Positions 53,601 to 61,096 of a stretch of 64,000 bases of DNA are shown in pieces. Each line of letters begins with the position of its first letter. The first letter of the stretch is position 1. A program made the translations under genes and the position numbers. The stretch is from UBA1161 sp002311745 (GTDB lineage Bacteria > Planctomycetota > Phycisphaerae > Tepidisphaerales > Tepidisphaeraceae). The notes under the pieces were generated by a model. It saw only the letters and a program-made list of their open reading frames with translations. It was not told where the DNA came from and ran no database searches. Location of the stretch: NCBI GenBank assembly GCA_050018415.1, contig JBEKAB010000011.1:40599-104598 (forward strand), written 5' to 3'.

Positions 53601-53758
53601 TGCAGGGCCCCGGTGACGTTGGGCGGCGGGATGACGATGCAGTACGGCTCGCCCGGGGCCGATGCATCGGCGGCAAAACAGTTTTCTTCCATCCACACCC
53701 GATGCACTGCGGACTCGAGGGAGGCTGGATGGTACGTCTTGGCAATTTCAGCGGCCAT
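50675..53758 (-). CDS. valS: Valyl-tRNA synthetase with several in-frame repeat insertions
   Basis: 1027 residues, about 100 longer than is usual. Class I motifs are intact: HIGH-type ALHLGHAINN (about 50) and KMSKS-type GERMSKSKGNG (about 665). The CP1 editing domain is present (VVVATTRPETMLGD, KVTPAHDPNDY), as is the C-terminal coiled-coil tRNA arm. Three inserts are visible: a GGGGGAGA tract (about residues 209-225), a 24-bp palindrome adding APHVHAGL (about 309-316), and a ~200-bp composite repeat (about 576-643) just before the strand leading to KMSKS. All keep the frame. Only one valS is in the window, so the enzyme is presumably functional. Confidence 0.95.
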   Translation of the reverse strand: MAAEIAKTYHPASLESAVHRVWMEENCFAADASAPGEPYCIVIPPPNVTGALHLGHAINNVLQDILIRQHRMRGFNTVWIPGIDHAGIATQAVVEKQLKEKENKTRHDVGREELVRRIWQWKEEFGNRILEQLKRLGCSCDWSRTRFTLDEMCARAVRETFFKLFKDGLIYRGKRLVNWDVHLQTSISDDEIYHETIKTMLWHVRYPIVPEGERGRGGEGETGGAKYVVVATTRPETMLGDTAVAVNSQDPRWNWAIGKSVELPLTGRKIPIIADDILVDPKFGTGVVKVTPAHDPNDYAVWQRHQSGAPHVHAGLPIDILNILNPDGTINSNGGKYAGMKREVARKKIVEDLTHAGLLEKEEPYETQIGHSDRSKTPIEPYLSDQWFVKMAPLAEPALQVVRDGIVKFFPERHAQQYLSWLGEKRDWPISRQLWWGHRIPVWKSSLKMKPRPGTATRDSSVVRDSAENPEGFPFNECAMQSVFDNQKGEWISYCCPPPNRPDLESALNSAGYAQDPDVLDTWFSSALWPHSTLGWPEDTAELRKWYPTSVLLTARDIVTLWVARMVMMGMYNMGFAPPPSPGTPGEGGGEGGVNDEIRMTNDESNSDIRHSSIDSSFVIRHSNFPTAPHPNPLPDYRGRGKELGIPFHHVAINPTILDGKGERMSKSKGNGVDPVDVIDTHGADALRFTLTLMATETQDVRMPVKKDAQGRNTSEKFDIGSRFCNKIWQVAQFFVIPNLEKIGPEPVDETKWSPADRWIVSRFNRAIKEVDEALEAYRFDQYAKVCYDFFYGDFCDWYVEAAKPALKDAKSTGQTANILAAVLDGSLRLMHPMIPFITETIWWRLCEVRPERGLPGRIMGCTSNRLVLAAWPKDGPFSDGDESEFAKIQQIITTIRGLRNDHKVEPKKTVDLSIVASAEASRQILANRLMIESLAICRVKEVSPTLSPIADAARTVAAGCDLFVQGLVDREAEKQRNAKRRDELHRLIQTLKGRLANESYIAKAPPHLVQQTKDQLGEAEAELAKL
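51832..52033. repeat. Composite repeat inserted in valS
   Basis: The centre is an inverted GAATGAC/GTCATTC heptamer block (51885-51977). On each side is a CCCTCACCC...CTCTCCC-type element in opposite orientation (51832-51880 and 51982-52033), each with a small hairpin. The whole is about 200 bp and read as about 67 residues with no stop. Confidence 0.85.
52812..52835. repeat. 24-bp perfect palindrome, copy 2, inside valS
   Basis: It is identical to 3029-3052. It is translated in frame in the editing domain between KRH-like AVWQRH and PIDILN, which are normally adjacent. Confidence 0.9.
53085..53130. repeat. Octamer tandem tract (GGGGGAGA) inside valS
   Basis: On the coding strand about four copies of GGGGGAGA run in tandem, encoding a Gly/Arg/Glu-rich stretch before GGAKYVVVATTRPE. 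The unit is eight bases, so a gain or loss of one unit would shift the frame. Confidence 0.88.
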
Positions 53759-53782
53759 TACCCAGCGATGTTACGGGGATAA

Positions 53783-53866
53783 GTTGCTAGTTGCTAGTTG
53801 CTGGTTGCTAGTAAGAGCAGGCTCCCTTTTTTCCCAGCAACCAGCAACAAGCAACCAGCAACTTGA
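53783..53866. repeat. Inverted heptamer (GTTGCTA) block upstream of valS
   Basis: Left arm of four GTTGCTA/GTTGCTG units (53783-53812), right arm of complementary CAGCAAC/AAGCAAC units (53834-53865). The family is the same as in the pseudopilin leader at 30914-31028. It lies between the valS start and the DHH gene stop, in the place where the valS promoter is expected. Confidence 0.88.
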
Positions 53867-53867
53867 C

Positions 53868-55046
53868 TCATTCCGTCTTCGGAATGAGTCGCTTCCCCTG
53901 CGTTTGTCGAATCCCCAGGGCCCGCAGGTATCGCCGTCTCAGGATGGTGCGTTTACGCTCGATTTCCGTGGGGGAATTGGTCTCCAGAGGGATGGACCCG
54001 CCGGCCTTGGTGCGGTGTCCGCCGCCCTCGCCGGCGCCGCGCAGAAGTCGGCGGATCATGTCGGCCGCCGAAAGTTTGCTGCTGCTGGTGCGCAAGCTGA
54101 TCAGCAGGCGATTCTCGTAAGCGGCCGTCACCATCGCCCAATGGATCGGCTCAAAACGCAGCAGAAAATCCGCGATCAGCGCCGGCTTCTCCGGAGAGTC
54201 GATCTCCTCCAAATGCGACAGGATTGCATCCTCGTAGTACATCGCGTTGGACAATCCGCTGTAATAGCACAGGTAATACGACTGCGGCAGATCGACGTAA
54301 CGCATCTGATACAGCTTGCGCGCATTGGCCAGGAGCGTCAGGCTGGACAGGGCGATGTTGTCCAGCTCTCCCGGTTGCCCGGCCGCGCCGGCCAGGTCAG
54401 ACTCTACGCCGTACAGCAGCGTCGCCGCCAGGTCCGGCGAGATCGGCTCCTCCTCCTCCATGAAATAGCTGAAGATGATCGAGCTGGTCGCCCCCACGTC
54501 CGTGCGGATGTCGCAAAACGGGCAGTGCGGCCGCCGCCGATTGCGGTGATGGTCGATCACCGCCAGCGGCATCAGCTCCGGCGGCAGCGGATTGTACGAC
54601 AACATCGGCTGAACATCCGTCAAAATGATCGCGTCGTATCCGCTCAGCGCCGCATCATCCCACGGCGCCAATTTCAGATTGCTGTTGCGCACGAACGCTT
54701 CGTTGACCCCGCCGCCCACCGCTCCCTTGACCGACATGCTCACCGCTGCCCCGGGCAACCGCGAGGTCAGCAAATTGCACAACCCCCAACTGCTGGCCAA
54801 GGCATCCGGGTCGGGATACAGGTGCGTGGTGACCAGGATGTCTTTCTTGTCATGCAGGAGCTTGAGGAGTTTTCCGAACCGCGGCCGATCCCGGGCCGAG
54901 CGCTCGGCCGCCTCCGCCGAATCCGCCGCCGTCTCCACGCACGATTCCACAAAGGCCGTTGTGGCGTGTTCCTCCGCCGCGGCTCCGGCCTGAGCCGGCT
55001 CCTCCGCCGGCGATTGGTTCGCCTGGTCCTTGGGCACCTGCGACAT
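53868..55046 (-). CDS. DHH/DHHA1 family phosphoesterase, NrnA-like
   Basis: 392 residues. A ~70-residue low-complexity Ala/Glu N terminus precedes the DHH domain: THLYPDPDALASSWGL (the first Asp motif) and AVIDHHRNRRR, the DHH motif. The C-terminal DHHA1 nucleic-acid or nucleotide-binding motif is GGHRTKAGGSIPL. NrnA-type enzymes degrade nanoRNA, pAp or cyclic dinucleotide products such as pGpG. The last could link to the HD-GYP protein, but that is speculation. The stop is followed by the heptamer block. Confidence 0.86.
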   Translation of the reverse strand: MSQVPKDQANQSPAEEPAQAGAAAEEHATTAFVESCVETAADSAEAAERSARDRPRFGKLLKLLHDKKDILVTTHLYPDPDALASSWGLCNLLTSRLPGAAVSMSVKGAVGGGVNEAFVRNSNLKLAPWDDAALSGYDAIILTDVQPMLSYNPLPPELMPLAVIDHHRNRRRPHCPFCDIRTDVGATSSIIFSYFMEEEEPISPDLAATLLYGVESDLAGAAGQPGELDNIALSSLTLLANARKLYQMRYVDLPQSYYLCYYSGLSNAMYYEDAILSHLEEIDSPEKPALIADFLLRFEPIHWAMVTAAYENRLLISLRTSSSKLSAADMIRRLLRGAGEGGGHRTKAGGSIPLETNSPTEIERKRTILRRRYLRALGIRQTQGKRLIPKTE

Positions 55047-55098
55047 CCAACGCTCCTTGGTTTGATGATAGCACGATCAAGAGAATGACGTGAGTCCG

Positions 55099-55782
55099 TC
55101 ACTTGCCGCCAGATAAGCGTCGCCGCAATTCCGCGATGGCCGCCGGGCGGTCCTTCTGATCGAAGATGGCGCTGGCGACGACGAACCAGTCGATGCCGGC
55201 GGCGGCCGCCTGGGCGATGGTCTGAGCGTTGATTCCGCCGTCGATTTCCAGGCGCTGGTTTGGCCGCAGACGCTTTTTGATGACCTGGGCCTTGGGCAAT
55301 ACTTCGCGCATGAATTTCTGGCCGGAAAATCCGGGCACGACGCTCATAATCAGCACGTGATCCACTTCATCCAGGGCGGGAAAGAGCCGCTCGACGGCCG
55401 TGGCGGGGTTGAGCGTGATGCCGACGTGCTTGACCCCGAGCTTGCGAATTTCGCGGGCGGCAGCGGCAGGGTCCTGGACCACTTCCACGTGGAACGTGAT
55501 GGCGTCGGCCCCGGCCTTGACGAACGCCGGGGCGTAGCGGATCGGCTCGGTGATCATGAGGTGCACGTCGAGAAAGGCTTTTGTCGCGCGGCGCGTGGCG
55601 GCGGTGACGGCGGGGCCGAAGCTGATGTTCGGCACGAAATGCCCGTCCATCACGTCCAGATGCAGAAAATCCACCCCGCCGCGGTCCACCTCGTCGATCT
55701 CGCAAGCGAGCTTGGAAAAATCCGCCGAGAGAATGGACGCGGCGATCTGGGGCTCGGTGGACTTGAACGGGTTGGGCGTCAT
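55099..55782 (-). CDS. rpe: Ribulose-phosphate 3-epimerase
   Basis: 227 residues. It interconverts ribulose-5-P and xylulose-5-P. Motifs: IAASILSADFSKLACEID, HLDVMDGHFVPNISFGP with the metal-binding His and Asp, VPGFSGQKFM, and LEIDGGINAQTI. It is complete. It lies 52 bases upstream of the DHH gene and is preceded by a heptamer repeat block. Confidence 0.96.
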   Translation of the reverse strand: MTPNPFKSTEPQIAASILSADFSKLACEIDEVDRGGVDFLHLDVMDGHFVPNISFGPAVTAATRRATKAFLDVHLMITEPIRYAPAFVKAGADAITFHVEVVQDPAAAAREIRKLGVKHVGITLNPATAVERLFPALDEVDHVLIMSVVPGFSGQKFMREVLPKAQVIKKRLRPNQRLEIDGGINAQTIAQAAAAGIDWFVVASAIFDQKDRPAAIAELRRRLSGGK

Positions 55783-55787
55783 CAGTG

Positions 55788-55890
55788 AAATTCGAAATTC
55801 GAATGACGAATGACGAATGAAAAGAAACGCATCATGCCCATTCGGTCATTCGTCATTGATTCGTCATTTGTCATTCGTCATTCGTCATTA
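55788..55890. repeat. Inverted heptamer (GAATGAC) repeat block between rpe and pgk
   Basis: The left arm AATTCGAATGACGAATGACG and the right arm with five GTCATTC-like units are complementary. It fills the space from the rpe start codon to the pgk stop, so rpe has no other upstream sequence in this gap. Confidence 0.88.
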
Positions 55891-55902
55891 ATATTTGGGT
55901 AC

Positions 55903-57087
55903 TCAATCCAGAATATCCAATGTCGAAAAGTGCCCGTTCTCCAGGAACTCCAGGCTCGCCCCGCCGCCGGTGCTGACGTGGCTGACCTTGTCAGACAGGC
56001 CCATCTGCTCGACGGCCGCGGCGCTGTCGCCGCCGCCGATGATCGACACCGCGCCGTTCTTGGCCGTGGCGCCGGCAATCGCCTGGGCGATGGCCCGCGT
56101 GCCGGCGGCAAACGGCTTCTTCTCGAAGACGCCCATCGGGCCGTTCCAGACAATCGTCTTGGCCTTGGCGATTTCCGCCGCGTACAGCTTTTGCGTTTTG
56201 GGGCCGATGTCGAAGCCTTCCATGTCGGCCGGGATGTCGCCTTCGACCACCTGCGTCTTGGCGTCGTCCGTCATCTGGTTGGAGATGACATTGTCCACGG
56301 GCAGCTTGATCTTGGTTCCAGCCTTAGCCAGCAACCCTTTGGCCAATTCCACCTTGTCGCGTTCCACCAGGCTCTTGCCGACGCCTTTGCCCTGGGCCAG
56401 GAAGAACGTGTAGGCCATGGCCCCGCCGATCAGCAGGGTGTCGCACTTGCCCAGCAGTTGCTCGATGACGTTGATCTTATCCGACACCTTGGCCCCGCCC
56501 AGGACGGCCACGAAGGGCCGGGCGGGTTTGGCGATGGCGTCGCCCAGGAATTTCAGTTCTTTCTGGATGAGCTGCCCGATGACGCGCGGCTTGCCGGCCA
56601 TGGCCTGCGGCGTGCCGAAGGTGCTGGCGTGCTCGCGATGAGCCGTCCCGAAAGCGTCGTTGACGTACACGTCGCCGAGCTTGGCCAATTGCTTGGCGAA
56701 ATTCGGATCGTTCTTTTCCTCTTCCTTGTGGAATCGCAGGTTTTCCAGCAGCAGCACATCGCCGTCCTTGAGGCCGGCCGCCTGTTGCTCAACGGCCGGG
56801 CCGATGCAGTCATCGGCGAATTTCACGCCCTTGCCCAAAAGCTGCGTGAGGCGGTCGGCGCACGGCTTGAGCGAGAATTTCGGTTCCGGCCCGCCCTTGG
56901 GCCGGCCCAGGTGGGACATCAGGATCAGCCTCCCGCCGCGGCCGATGATGTCCTTGATCGTCGGCAGCGCCTGCACGATCCGCCGATCATCGGTGATCTT
57001 GCTGCCTTCGAGCGGCACGTTGAAATCCACGCGCATCAATACTTTTTTCCCGCGAACGTCCACGTTGGCCATTGTTTTTTTGCTCAT
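55903..57087 (-). CDS. pgk: Phosphoglycerate kinase
   Basis: 394 residues. It transfers phosphate between 1,3-bisphosphoglycerate and ADP in glycolysis. VLMRVDFNVPLEGSKITDD is the N-terminal substrate motif; SHLGRPKGGPEPKFSLKP and the C-terminal GGGDSAAAVEQMG and STGGGASLEFLE complete it. Normal length. It is divergent from hisI, with a 91-base gap. Confidence 0.97.
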   Translation of the reverse strand: MSKKTMANVDVRGKKVLMRVDFNVPLEGSKITDDRRIVQALPTIKDIIGRGGRLILMSHLGRPKGGPEPKFSLKPCADRLTQLLGKGVKFADDCIGPAVEQQAAGLKDGDVLLLENLRFHKEEEKNDPNFAKQLAKLGDVYVNDAFGTAHREHASTFGTPQAMAGKPRVIGQLIQKELKFLGDAIAKPARPFVAVLGGAKVSDKINVIEQLLGKCDTLLIGGAMAYTFFLAQGKGVGKSLVERDKVELAKGLLAKAGTKIKLPVDNVISNQMTDDAKTQVVEGDIPADMEGFDIGPKTQKLYAAEIAKAKTIVWNGPMGVFEKKPFAAGTRAIAQAIAGATAKNGAVSIIGGGDSAAAVEQMGLSDKVSHVSTGGGASLEFLENGHFSTLDILD

Positions 57088-57178
57088 GGTGTTGCTCCCG
57101 TTGTGCCGGCGATGCTACGGGCCGGCGGGGGCAAGTCAAGGTTTGACAAATGCGCCGCCCCTGCGGACAACTGCCCGC

Positions 57179-57568
57179 ATGGACACGCAACTGGATCAGC
57201 TCAAATTCGACGCCAACGGCCTGATCCCCGCGATCATCCAGGATGCCTCGACGGGCCAGGTGCTCATGATGGCCTGGATGAACCGGGCGGCCCTGGAAAA
57301 GACCGTGCAAACGGGCCAGACGTACTTTTTTAGCCGCAGTCGTGGTAAATTGTGGCTCAAGGGGGAGACCAGCGGACATGTGCAGCAGGTCAAATCCATC
57401 GCGACCGATTGCGATCAGGATGTGCTGCTGATCAAAGTGGAGCAGGTTGGGGCCGCCTGCCACGAAGGGTATTACAGTTGCTTCTTCCGTGAGCACCACA
57501 GTGGAGAACAAGACTGGAAAATCATCGGGGACAAAGTGTTTGACCCGAAGACGGTCTATAAGAAATGA
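57179..57568 (+). CDS. hisI: Phosphoribosyl-AMP cyclohydrolase
   Basis: 129 residues from ATG 57179. It opens the adenine ring of PR-AMP in histidine synthesis. The Zn/Mg ligands are in SIATDCDQDVLLIKV and GAACHEGYYSCFF. The N terminus has VLMMAWMNRAALEKT and SRSRGKLWLKGETSG, as in all HisI. It is the single-function form, with no HisE domain fused. The transporter follows 13 bases later. Confidence 0.95.
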   Translation: MDTQLDQLKFDANGLIPAIIQDASTGQVLMMAWMNRAALEKTVQTGQTYFFSRSRGKLWLKGETSGHVQQVKSIATDCDQDVLLIKVEQVGAACHEGYYSCFFREHHSGEQDWKIIGDKVFDPKTVYKK

Positions 57569-57581
57569 TGCGGCCCCAGCA

Positions 57582-58847
57582 GTGAGGGTGCTCTTGAGTT
57601 CACCAACAGCGGGCAACGACAAGTCTCGGCAGCGCGTCCAGGCCGTCGTGCTTGACGCCGGCGACGCCTATGGCCGCTGGGTGGTCAATTGGATGTTCCC
57701 CTGCTACCTGGGGATGATCGCGGTGGGGTTTTGGGCGATCTGGTGGTCGGGGTTTCCCGCGGGAAACCGCAGCGCGGTGCGGGCCCTGTTCTGCGCCATG
57801 AACGGGGCGACGCTGACCGGGTTCGATCAATCCCCCGGCCTGAGCGGCCTGAATTTCTTCGGGCAGTTCGTGATCCTGATCATGATGATCGTGGGCACGC
57901 TGTTCAGCTTGATCGCCGGCAGCCTGGCGGTGACGCGCATCGTCCGCCTGCCGTTCACGGATGATCAGGTGATTTACGCCGCGGTGGGGGCGCAATGCCT
58001 GGCCCTGCTGGTGGGGACTGGGCTGCTGATGATCGGGGACCGGACTTTGTTTCAGGCGGTTTTTCTGGCCGCCGCCGCCTTCGGCAACTGCGGCCTGTCG
58101 GTGGGCAATCTGCCCAACGCATCGAGCATTGCCACGCACGCGATTGTCTTGCCCATGACGATCCTGGGCGGCCTGGGCCTGCCGGTGCTGATGGAATTGA
58201 TCCGCGCCATCCGCCGCCGCCAGAGACTGTCGGACCACACCCGCACGGTATTGGTCACATCCGCCTGGCTGTACGTGGTTGGCTTTGGTCTGCTTTTTCT
58301 GCTCAGCGTCAACTTGCACACCCTGAAATGGCGCTGGGCGGCGGATACGGCAAAGGCGGATTCGGTTGTGTCGATCGAGTCGCGCACCGGCGGACTTCCG
58401 ATTGTGCCGATCCACGGCATTGGGCAAAGCGCCCAATGGATTGTCATCATTCTGATGGCGATCGGCGCCAGCCCGGCCGGCACGGGCGGAGGCCTCAAAA
58501 CCACGACCTTGGCCCAGCTCATCCGCGGCACGCGCCGCCTCCTGGCCGGCGAGCAGGTCAGCCGCTCCTTCGGCTTCGCCGTCGCCTGGCTGGGGATCTA
58601 TGCCGCACTGGTCCTGGGCTCAGCCATCCTGCTGTCGCACATCAGTCGCGCGAGCAATCCGGACGGCGCGTTGCTGAACGCCGTCAGCGGCCTCAGCAAC
58701 GTCGGGTTTACGCTGACGCAATTGCCGGACATGAGGAGCCTGCTGTACGGGTACTGCGCCATCATGCTGGTCGGCCGCGTCGCCCCGGTGATGGTCCTGT
58801 GGTGGATGGCGGACAACACCACCGAGGCGGATGTGGCAATTGGCTAA
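57582..58847 (+). CDS. TrkH/KtrB-type potassium (cation) transporter
   Basis: 421 residues with a GTG start chosen at 57582; GTG 57588 and TTG 57594 are alternatives. Four repeated membrane-pore-membrane units are seen, with selectivity loops GATLTGFD, AAFGNCGLSVG, ASPAGTGGGLKTTT and GLSNVGFTL, each carrying the conserved Gly. It forms the K+ pore of Trk/Ktr systems and needs a cytoplasmic TrkA/KtrA subunit, which is not in the window. Confidence 0.88.
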   Translation: MRVLLSSPTAGNDKSRQRVQAVVLDAGDAYGRWVVNWMFPCYLGMIAVGFWAIWWSGFPAGNRSAVRALFCAMNGATLTGFDQSPGLSGLNFFGQFVILIMMIVGTLFSLIAGSLAVTRIVRLPFTDDQVIYAAVGAQCLALLVGTGLLMIGDRTLFQAVFLAAAAFGNCGLSVGNLPNASSIATHAIVLPMTILGGLGLPVLMELIRAIRRRQRLSDHTRTVLVTSAWLYVVGFGLLFLLSVNLHTLKWRWAADTAKADSVVSIESRTGGLPIVPIHGIGQSAQWIVIILMAIGASPAGTGGGLKTTTLAQLIRGTRRLLAGEQVSRSFGFAVAWLGIYAALVLGSAILLSHISRASNPDGALLNAVSGLSNVGFTLTQLPDMRSLLYGYCAIMLVGRVAPVMVLWWMADNTTEADVAIG

Positions 58848-58905
58848 GGAAGTTGGTCATTTGCTAGTGAACTTGCGAGGGTTTGTACGTAGCATTCCGG
58901 ACCCC

Positions 58906-59529
58906 TCATCCGTAGCCGGGCTCCTTACCTGTGCCCGGTGCTTTTGCAGATGTATTGGGCGGACGTTGTGGAGTGACTGGCTTGCCGATGGGCGCATGGC
59001 CAGAAAGCTTTTGCTCGAATATGCCGAACTTCGCGTCGTTTCCTTCGGATTTCGACCAGCGGCGGACATCTTCCAAATCAACATGCTGAGCTTGAGCAAC
59101 CATCAACGCCTGCTCCAGCGATTGGCGGTCATTCCAGTGGAAGAAGGCCGCAAGCCTGTCCTTGACGCAGTCAGTCGGTGAAAGGAGGCGCAAATCACCG
59201 CAGAGCGTTGTCCGCTCGGTCACGTGCTCGATGCGTTGGCCGCCGACCATCAACGGCCCTGTCGGAAACTCTATGAAGAACTTGGTCGCGGGGTGGACAA
59301 AGTAGCGCCCCTCCTCTCGGAACCCAAGAAGCTTCAGTGCGTCGCGAATTTTTCGCCGGGGCACCGGCCCTTCCTCAATAAAGTCAAGGTCCTTTGAGAC
59401 GTACTTCCCCTGCGACCAGATCGCAACGCAAGCGCCGCCCGTGAGCGTCACGGTCACGCCGGCATCCTTTAACGTTTGGCAGACAAGCCCCGCAAGCTCT
59501 TCGGCCGACATGTCGCCTATGGTTTTCAA
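58906..59529 (-). CDS. Nucleotidyltransferase-like protein (AbiEii/DUF6036 style)
   Basis: 207 residues from a TTG that overlaps the stop of the upstream gene (TTGA); ATG 59511 is the alternative. The fold signature is TLTGGACVAIWSQ followed by SKDLDF (Asp47 and Asp49), the GG...DxD pattern of polymerase-beta-type nucleotidyltransferases. PTDCVKDRLAAFFHWND is typical of the AbiEii-like group. Paired with a winged-helix gene, it looks like a toxin-antitoxin or defence-type module. Toxicity and substrate are not shown. The tail from residue ~180 is disordered. Confidence 0.7.
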   Translation of the reverse strand: MKTIGDMSAEELAGLVCQTLKDAGVTVTLTGGACVAIWSQGKYVSKDLDFIEEGPVPRRKIRDALKLLGFREEGRYFVHPATKFFIEFPTGPLMVGGQRIEHVTERTTLCGDLRLLSPTDCVKDRLAAFFHWNDRQSLEQALMVAQAQHVDLEDVRRWSKSEGNDAKFGIFEQKLSGHAPIGKPVTPQRPPNTSAKAPGTGKEPGYG

Positions 59530-59855
59530 AGTGGCTTGCCCTTGCGCCGGGGTCGGGAACGGGTTAGCAGGAGTTCGTCTCGCAGTGTTGGCGGATAGAG
59601 GGACAGGGCGCGGTTCAGCAGGAGCGTCAGTTCGGCTCGCGCCGGGTAGCGCGGGTTAAACTCATACTCATGCGTGCTGCCGACTACCCGGCTGACCAGA
59701 ACGCCCGCCGCCTCCAGCTTCTCCATGGCGTTTTGCACCGGGGACAGCGGCGCCTGAAAGAACCGAGCGATCTGGCGCGAATAACCGCGGCCTCGGGCAG
59801 CCAGATAAATGAGCACGCGTTCCTTGTTGACTGAGCCAAGTAGGTTTGCAAGCAT
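59526..59855 (-). CDS. Winged-helix transcriptional regulator, partner of the nucleotidyltransferase
   Basis: 109 residues. The N-terminal segment KERVLIYLAARGRGYSRQIA and LSPVQNAMEKLEAAGVLVSR form a winged helix of MarR/ArsR-like type. The C-terminal tail is basic. A 31-bp inverted repeat (59877-59907) lies 22 bases upstream of the ATG, a likely operator for autoregulation. No clear ribosome binding site precedes the ATG. Translation of the partner is coupled through the TTGA overlap. Confidence 0.75.
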   Translation of the reverse strand: MLANLLGSVNKERVLIYLAARGRGYSRQIARFFQAPLSPVQNAMEKLEAAGVLVSRVVGSTHEYEFNPRYPARAELTLLLNRALSLYPPTLRDELLLTRSRPRRKGKPL

Positions 59856-59876
59856 AGATTGTGACCTAACACTTAT

Positions 59877-59907
59877 GTCAATCGACCTGAAACTTAGGTC
59901 TATTGAC
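59877..59907. promoter_or_regulatory. Inverted-repeat operator upstream of the winged-helix gene
   Basis: GTCAATCGACCT and AGGTCTATTGAC are 12-base arms matching at 11 of 12 positions, around a seven-base spacer. Further half-sites (GACCTAA at about 59863, GACCTTAA at 59906) flank it. It is well placed to be bound by the winged-helix protein. Confidence 0.6.
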
Positions 59908-59957
59908 CTTAATTGTAAGTCGGATATGGGAGAGTGTCAACCCTGCCAAGGGTCGTC

Positions 59958-60054
59958 CTGCTGCGAGCCGAATGGGCCGGCAAAGATATGGCGTTGCTGA
60001 CGGACATCCTGCCGGCCGACACGTCGTCAATCATCTGCAGGGCGGTGAACAGTT
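59958..60054 (+). repeat. Duplicated segment, copy A
   Basis: About 97 bp, roughly 80% identical to 63763-63860 with only one single-base gap. It includes a start-like ATG and 23 codons in common. The copies lie about 3.8 kb apart in the same orientation and enclose the two PEP-CTERM genes. Confidence 0.75.
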
Positions 60055-60083
60055 CCGCAAGCCCGGCGAAAAAAGTAGGAGTG

Positions 60084-60113
60084 ACCCCCTTATGGGTTAC
60101 CCCCTTATGGGTT
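60084..60113 (+). repeat. Perfect 15-bp tandem duplication
   Basis: ACCCCCTTATGGGTT occurs twice head to tail. It lies 23 bases before the stop of the PEP-CTERM gene ending at 60137. No known function. Confidence 0.85.
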
Positions 60114-60136
60114 CTTCGCCCAGGGTTGACGCGGCC

Positions 60137-61096
60137 TCAGGCACGCTGACGACGGCGGGCCAGCAGGCCGACCGCCGACAGGGCGATCATGCCGGCGCTG
60201 GCCGGCTCGGGGCACACCTCGGTAAACGGAACGGTGGTTCCATCCGCAAACACCTCATAGTCGGTATAGAGGACGTTGCCTGGGGCCACGCAATCGAACG
60301 ACGTATCAACCTCCTGTCCGTCGGAAACTCCGGCGCCGTTAGTTGTCCACTCTATGCCACCGTTGGGCATTGGATTTCCGTACGGGTCGGAGTAGAGGTA
60401 CTGGTACGACCAATTCCCGCTGCCAGGGGGACCGACGAATGTTGGCGTCTGACTCGTATCAATAGGGACATCATCGGGGAAAAACCAGTATTCGGTCCGA
60501 AGGGGCGGATCCTTTGTGGATCCTTCCGTATACTTGAAATCGCACGTCGTACCGAAATTAACGTGTCCCTTGACGTCCCGCCAATACCAGATCGTTCCAG
60601 TAATCTTCGGGGCGGGGGTAACACTGGTCGGTACTAGATGGACCCACACACCGCTAGGGTGAATATTAAAAACACCCCTTGCAATGTACGTTCCGCCGTA
60701 GAGCTCGCCGCTACGCCGTTCCCCCGTTAGTGTGTTTCCGGTCCCCCCCACCTGGGAACCGGAGAAATCCGGATCGTCAAACCCAAGGTTGGTGCCTTCG
60801 ACAGCCAGTGTCAGCGACATTACATCGTCGGTCTGCGTACTCGGGAATCCAAGGTAGATCCCGTTTTCTAGATAGAATGGGCTAGTAAACGCCTTCCACC
60901 CCGAGTTGGTGCCAGGTGGCAGGTTGGGCGGGGTCTGGTTGTCATCGCGCCAGAACATCGCCGTTGCGACGGGCGCACTGCCCAGAACGGCCAGGCAGGC
61001 AAGGGTGGAGGCAAGAAAAGGGCACATCCAAGACTTGCGGGCCAATCCCGTAAATCGCTCGCGTTCCGGTCGCATCGGCTTTGGCTCGATAGACAT
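60137..61096 (-). CDS. PEP-CTERM surface protein of unknown function
   Basis: 319 residues, start behind GGAGGTGG. An unusually long N-terminal region of about 24 residues (starts MSIEPKPM, ends KSWMC) precedes the signal helix (FLASTLACLAVLGSAPVATA). The body is beta-rich with aromatic and Asn/Gly-rich motifs and no recognised domain. The C terminus CPEPASAGMIALSAVGLLA plus RRRQR is an exosortase sorting signal. Its leader and first ~10 codons are shared with the protease gene 100 bases upstream. Confidence 0.85.
   Translation of the reverse strand: MSIEPKPMRPERERFTGLARKSWMCPFLASTLACLAVLGSAPVATAMFWRDDNQTPPNLPPGTNSGWKAFTSPFYLENGIYLGFPSTQTDDVMSLTLAVEGTNLGFDDPDFSGSQVGGTGNTLTGERRSGELYGGTYIARGVFNIHPSGVWVHLVPTSVTPAPKITGTIWYWRDVKGHVNFGTTCDFKYTEGSTKDPPLRTEYWFFPDDVPIDTSQTPTFVGPPGSGNWSYQYLYSDPYGNPMPNGGIEWTTNGAGVSDGQEVDTSFDCVAPGNVLYTDYEVFADGTTVPFTEVCPEPASAGMIALSAVGLLARRRQRA

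Larger units (their letters stand above)
59856..60136. other. Control region and repeat segment beside the two-gene module
   Basis: 281 bases. The first ~70 are AT-rich and contain the operator at 59877-59907. 59958-60054 is a copy of a segment also found at 63763-63860. 60084-60113 is a perfect 15-bp tandem repeat. A short open frame beginning at ATG 59988 (MALLTDILPADTSSIICRA) is shared with the second copy and may be a gene remnant. Confidence 0.5.
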
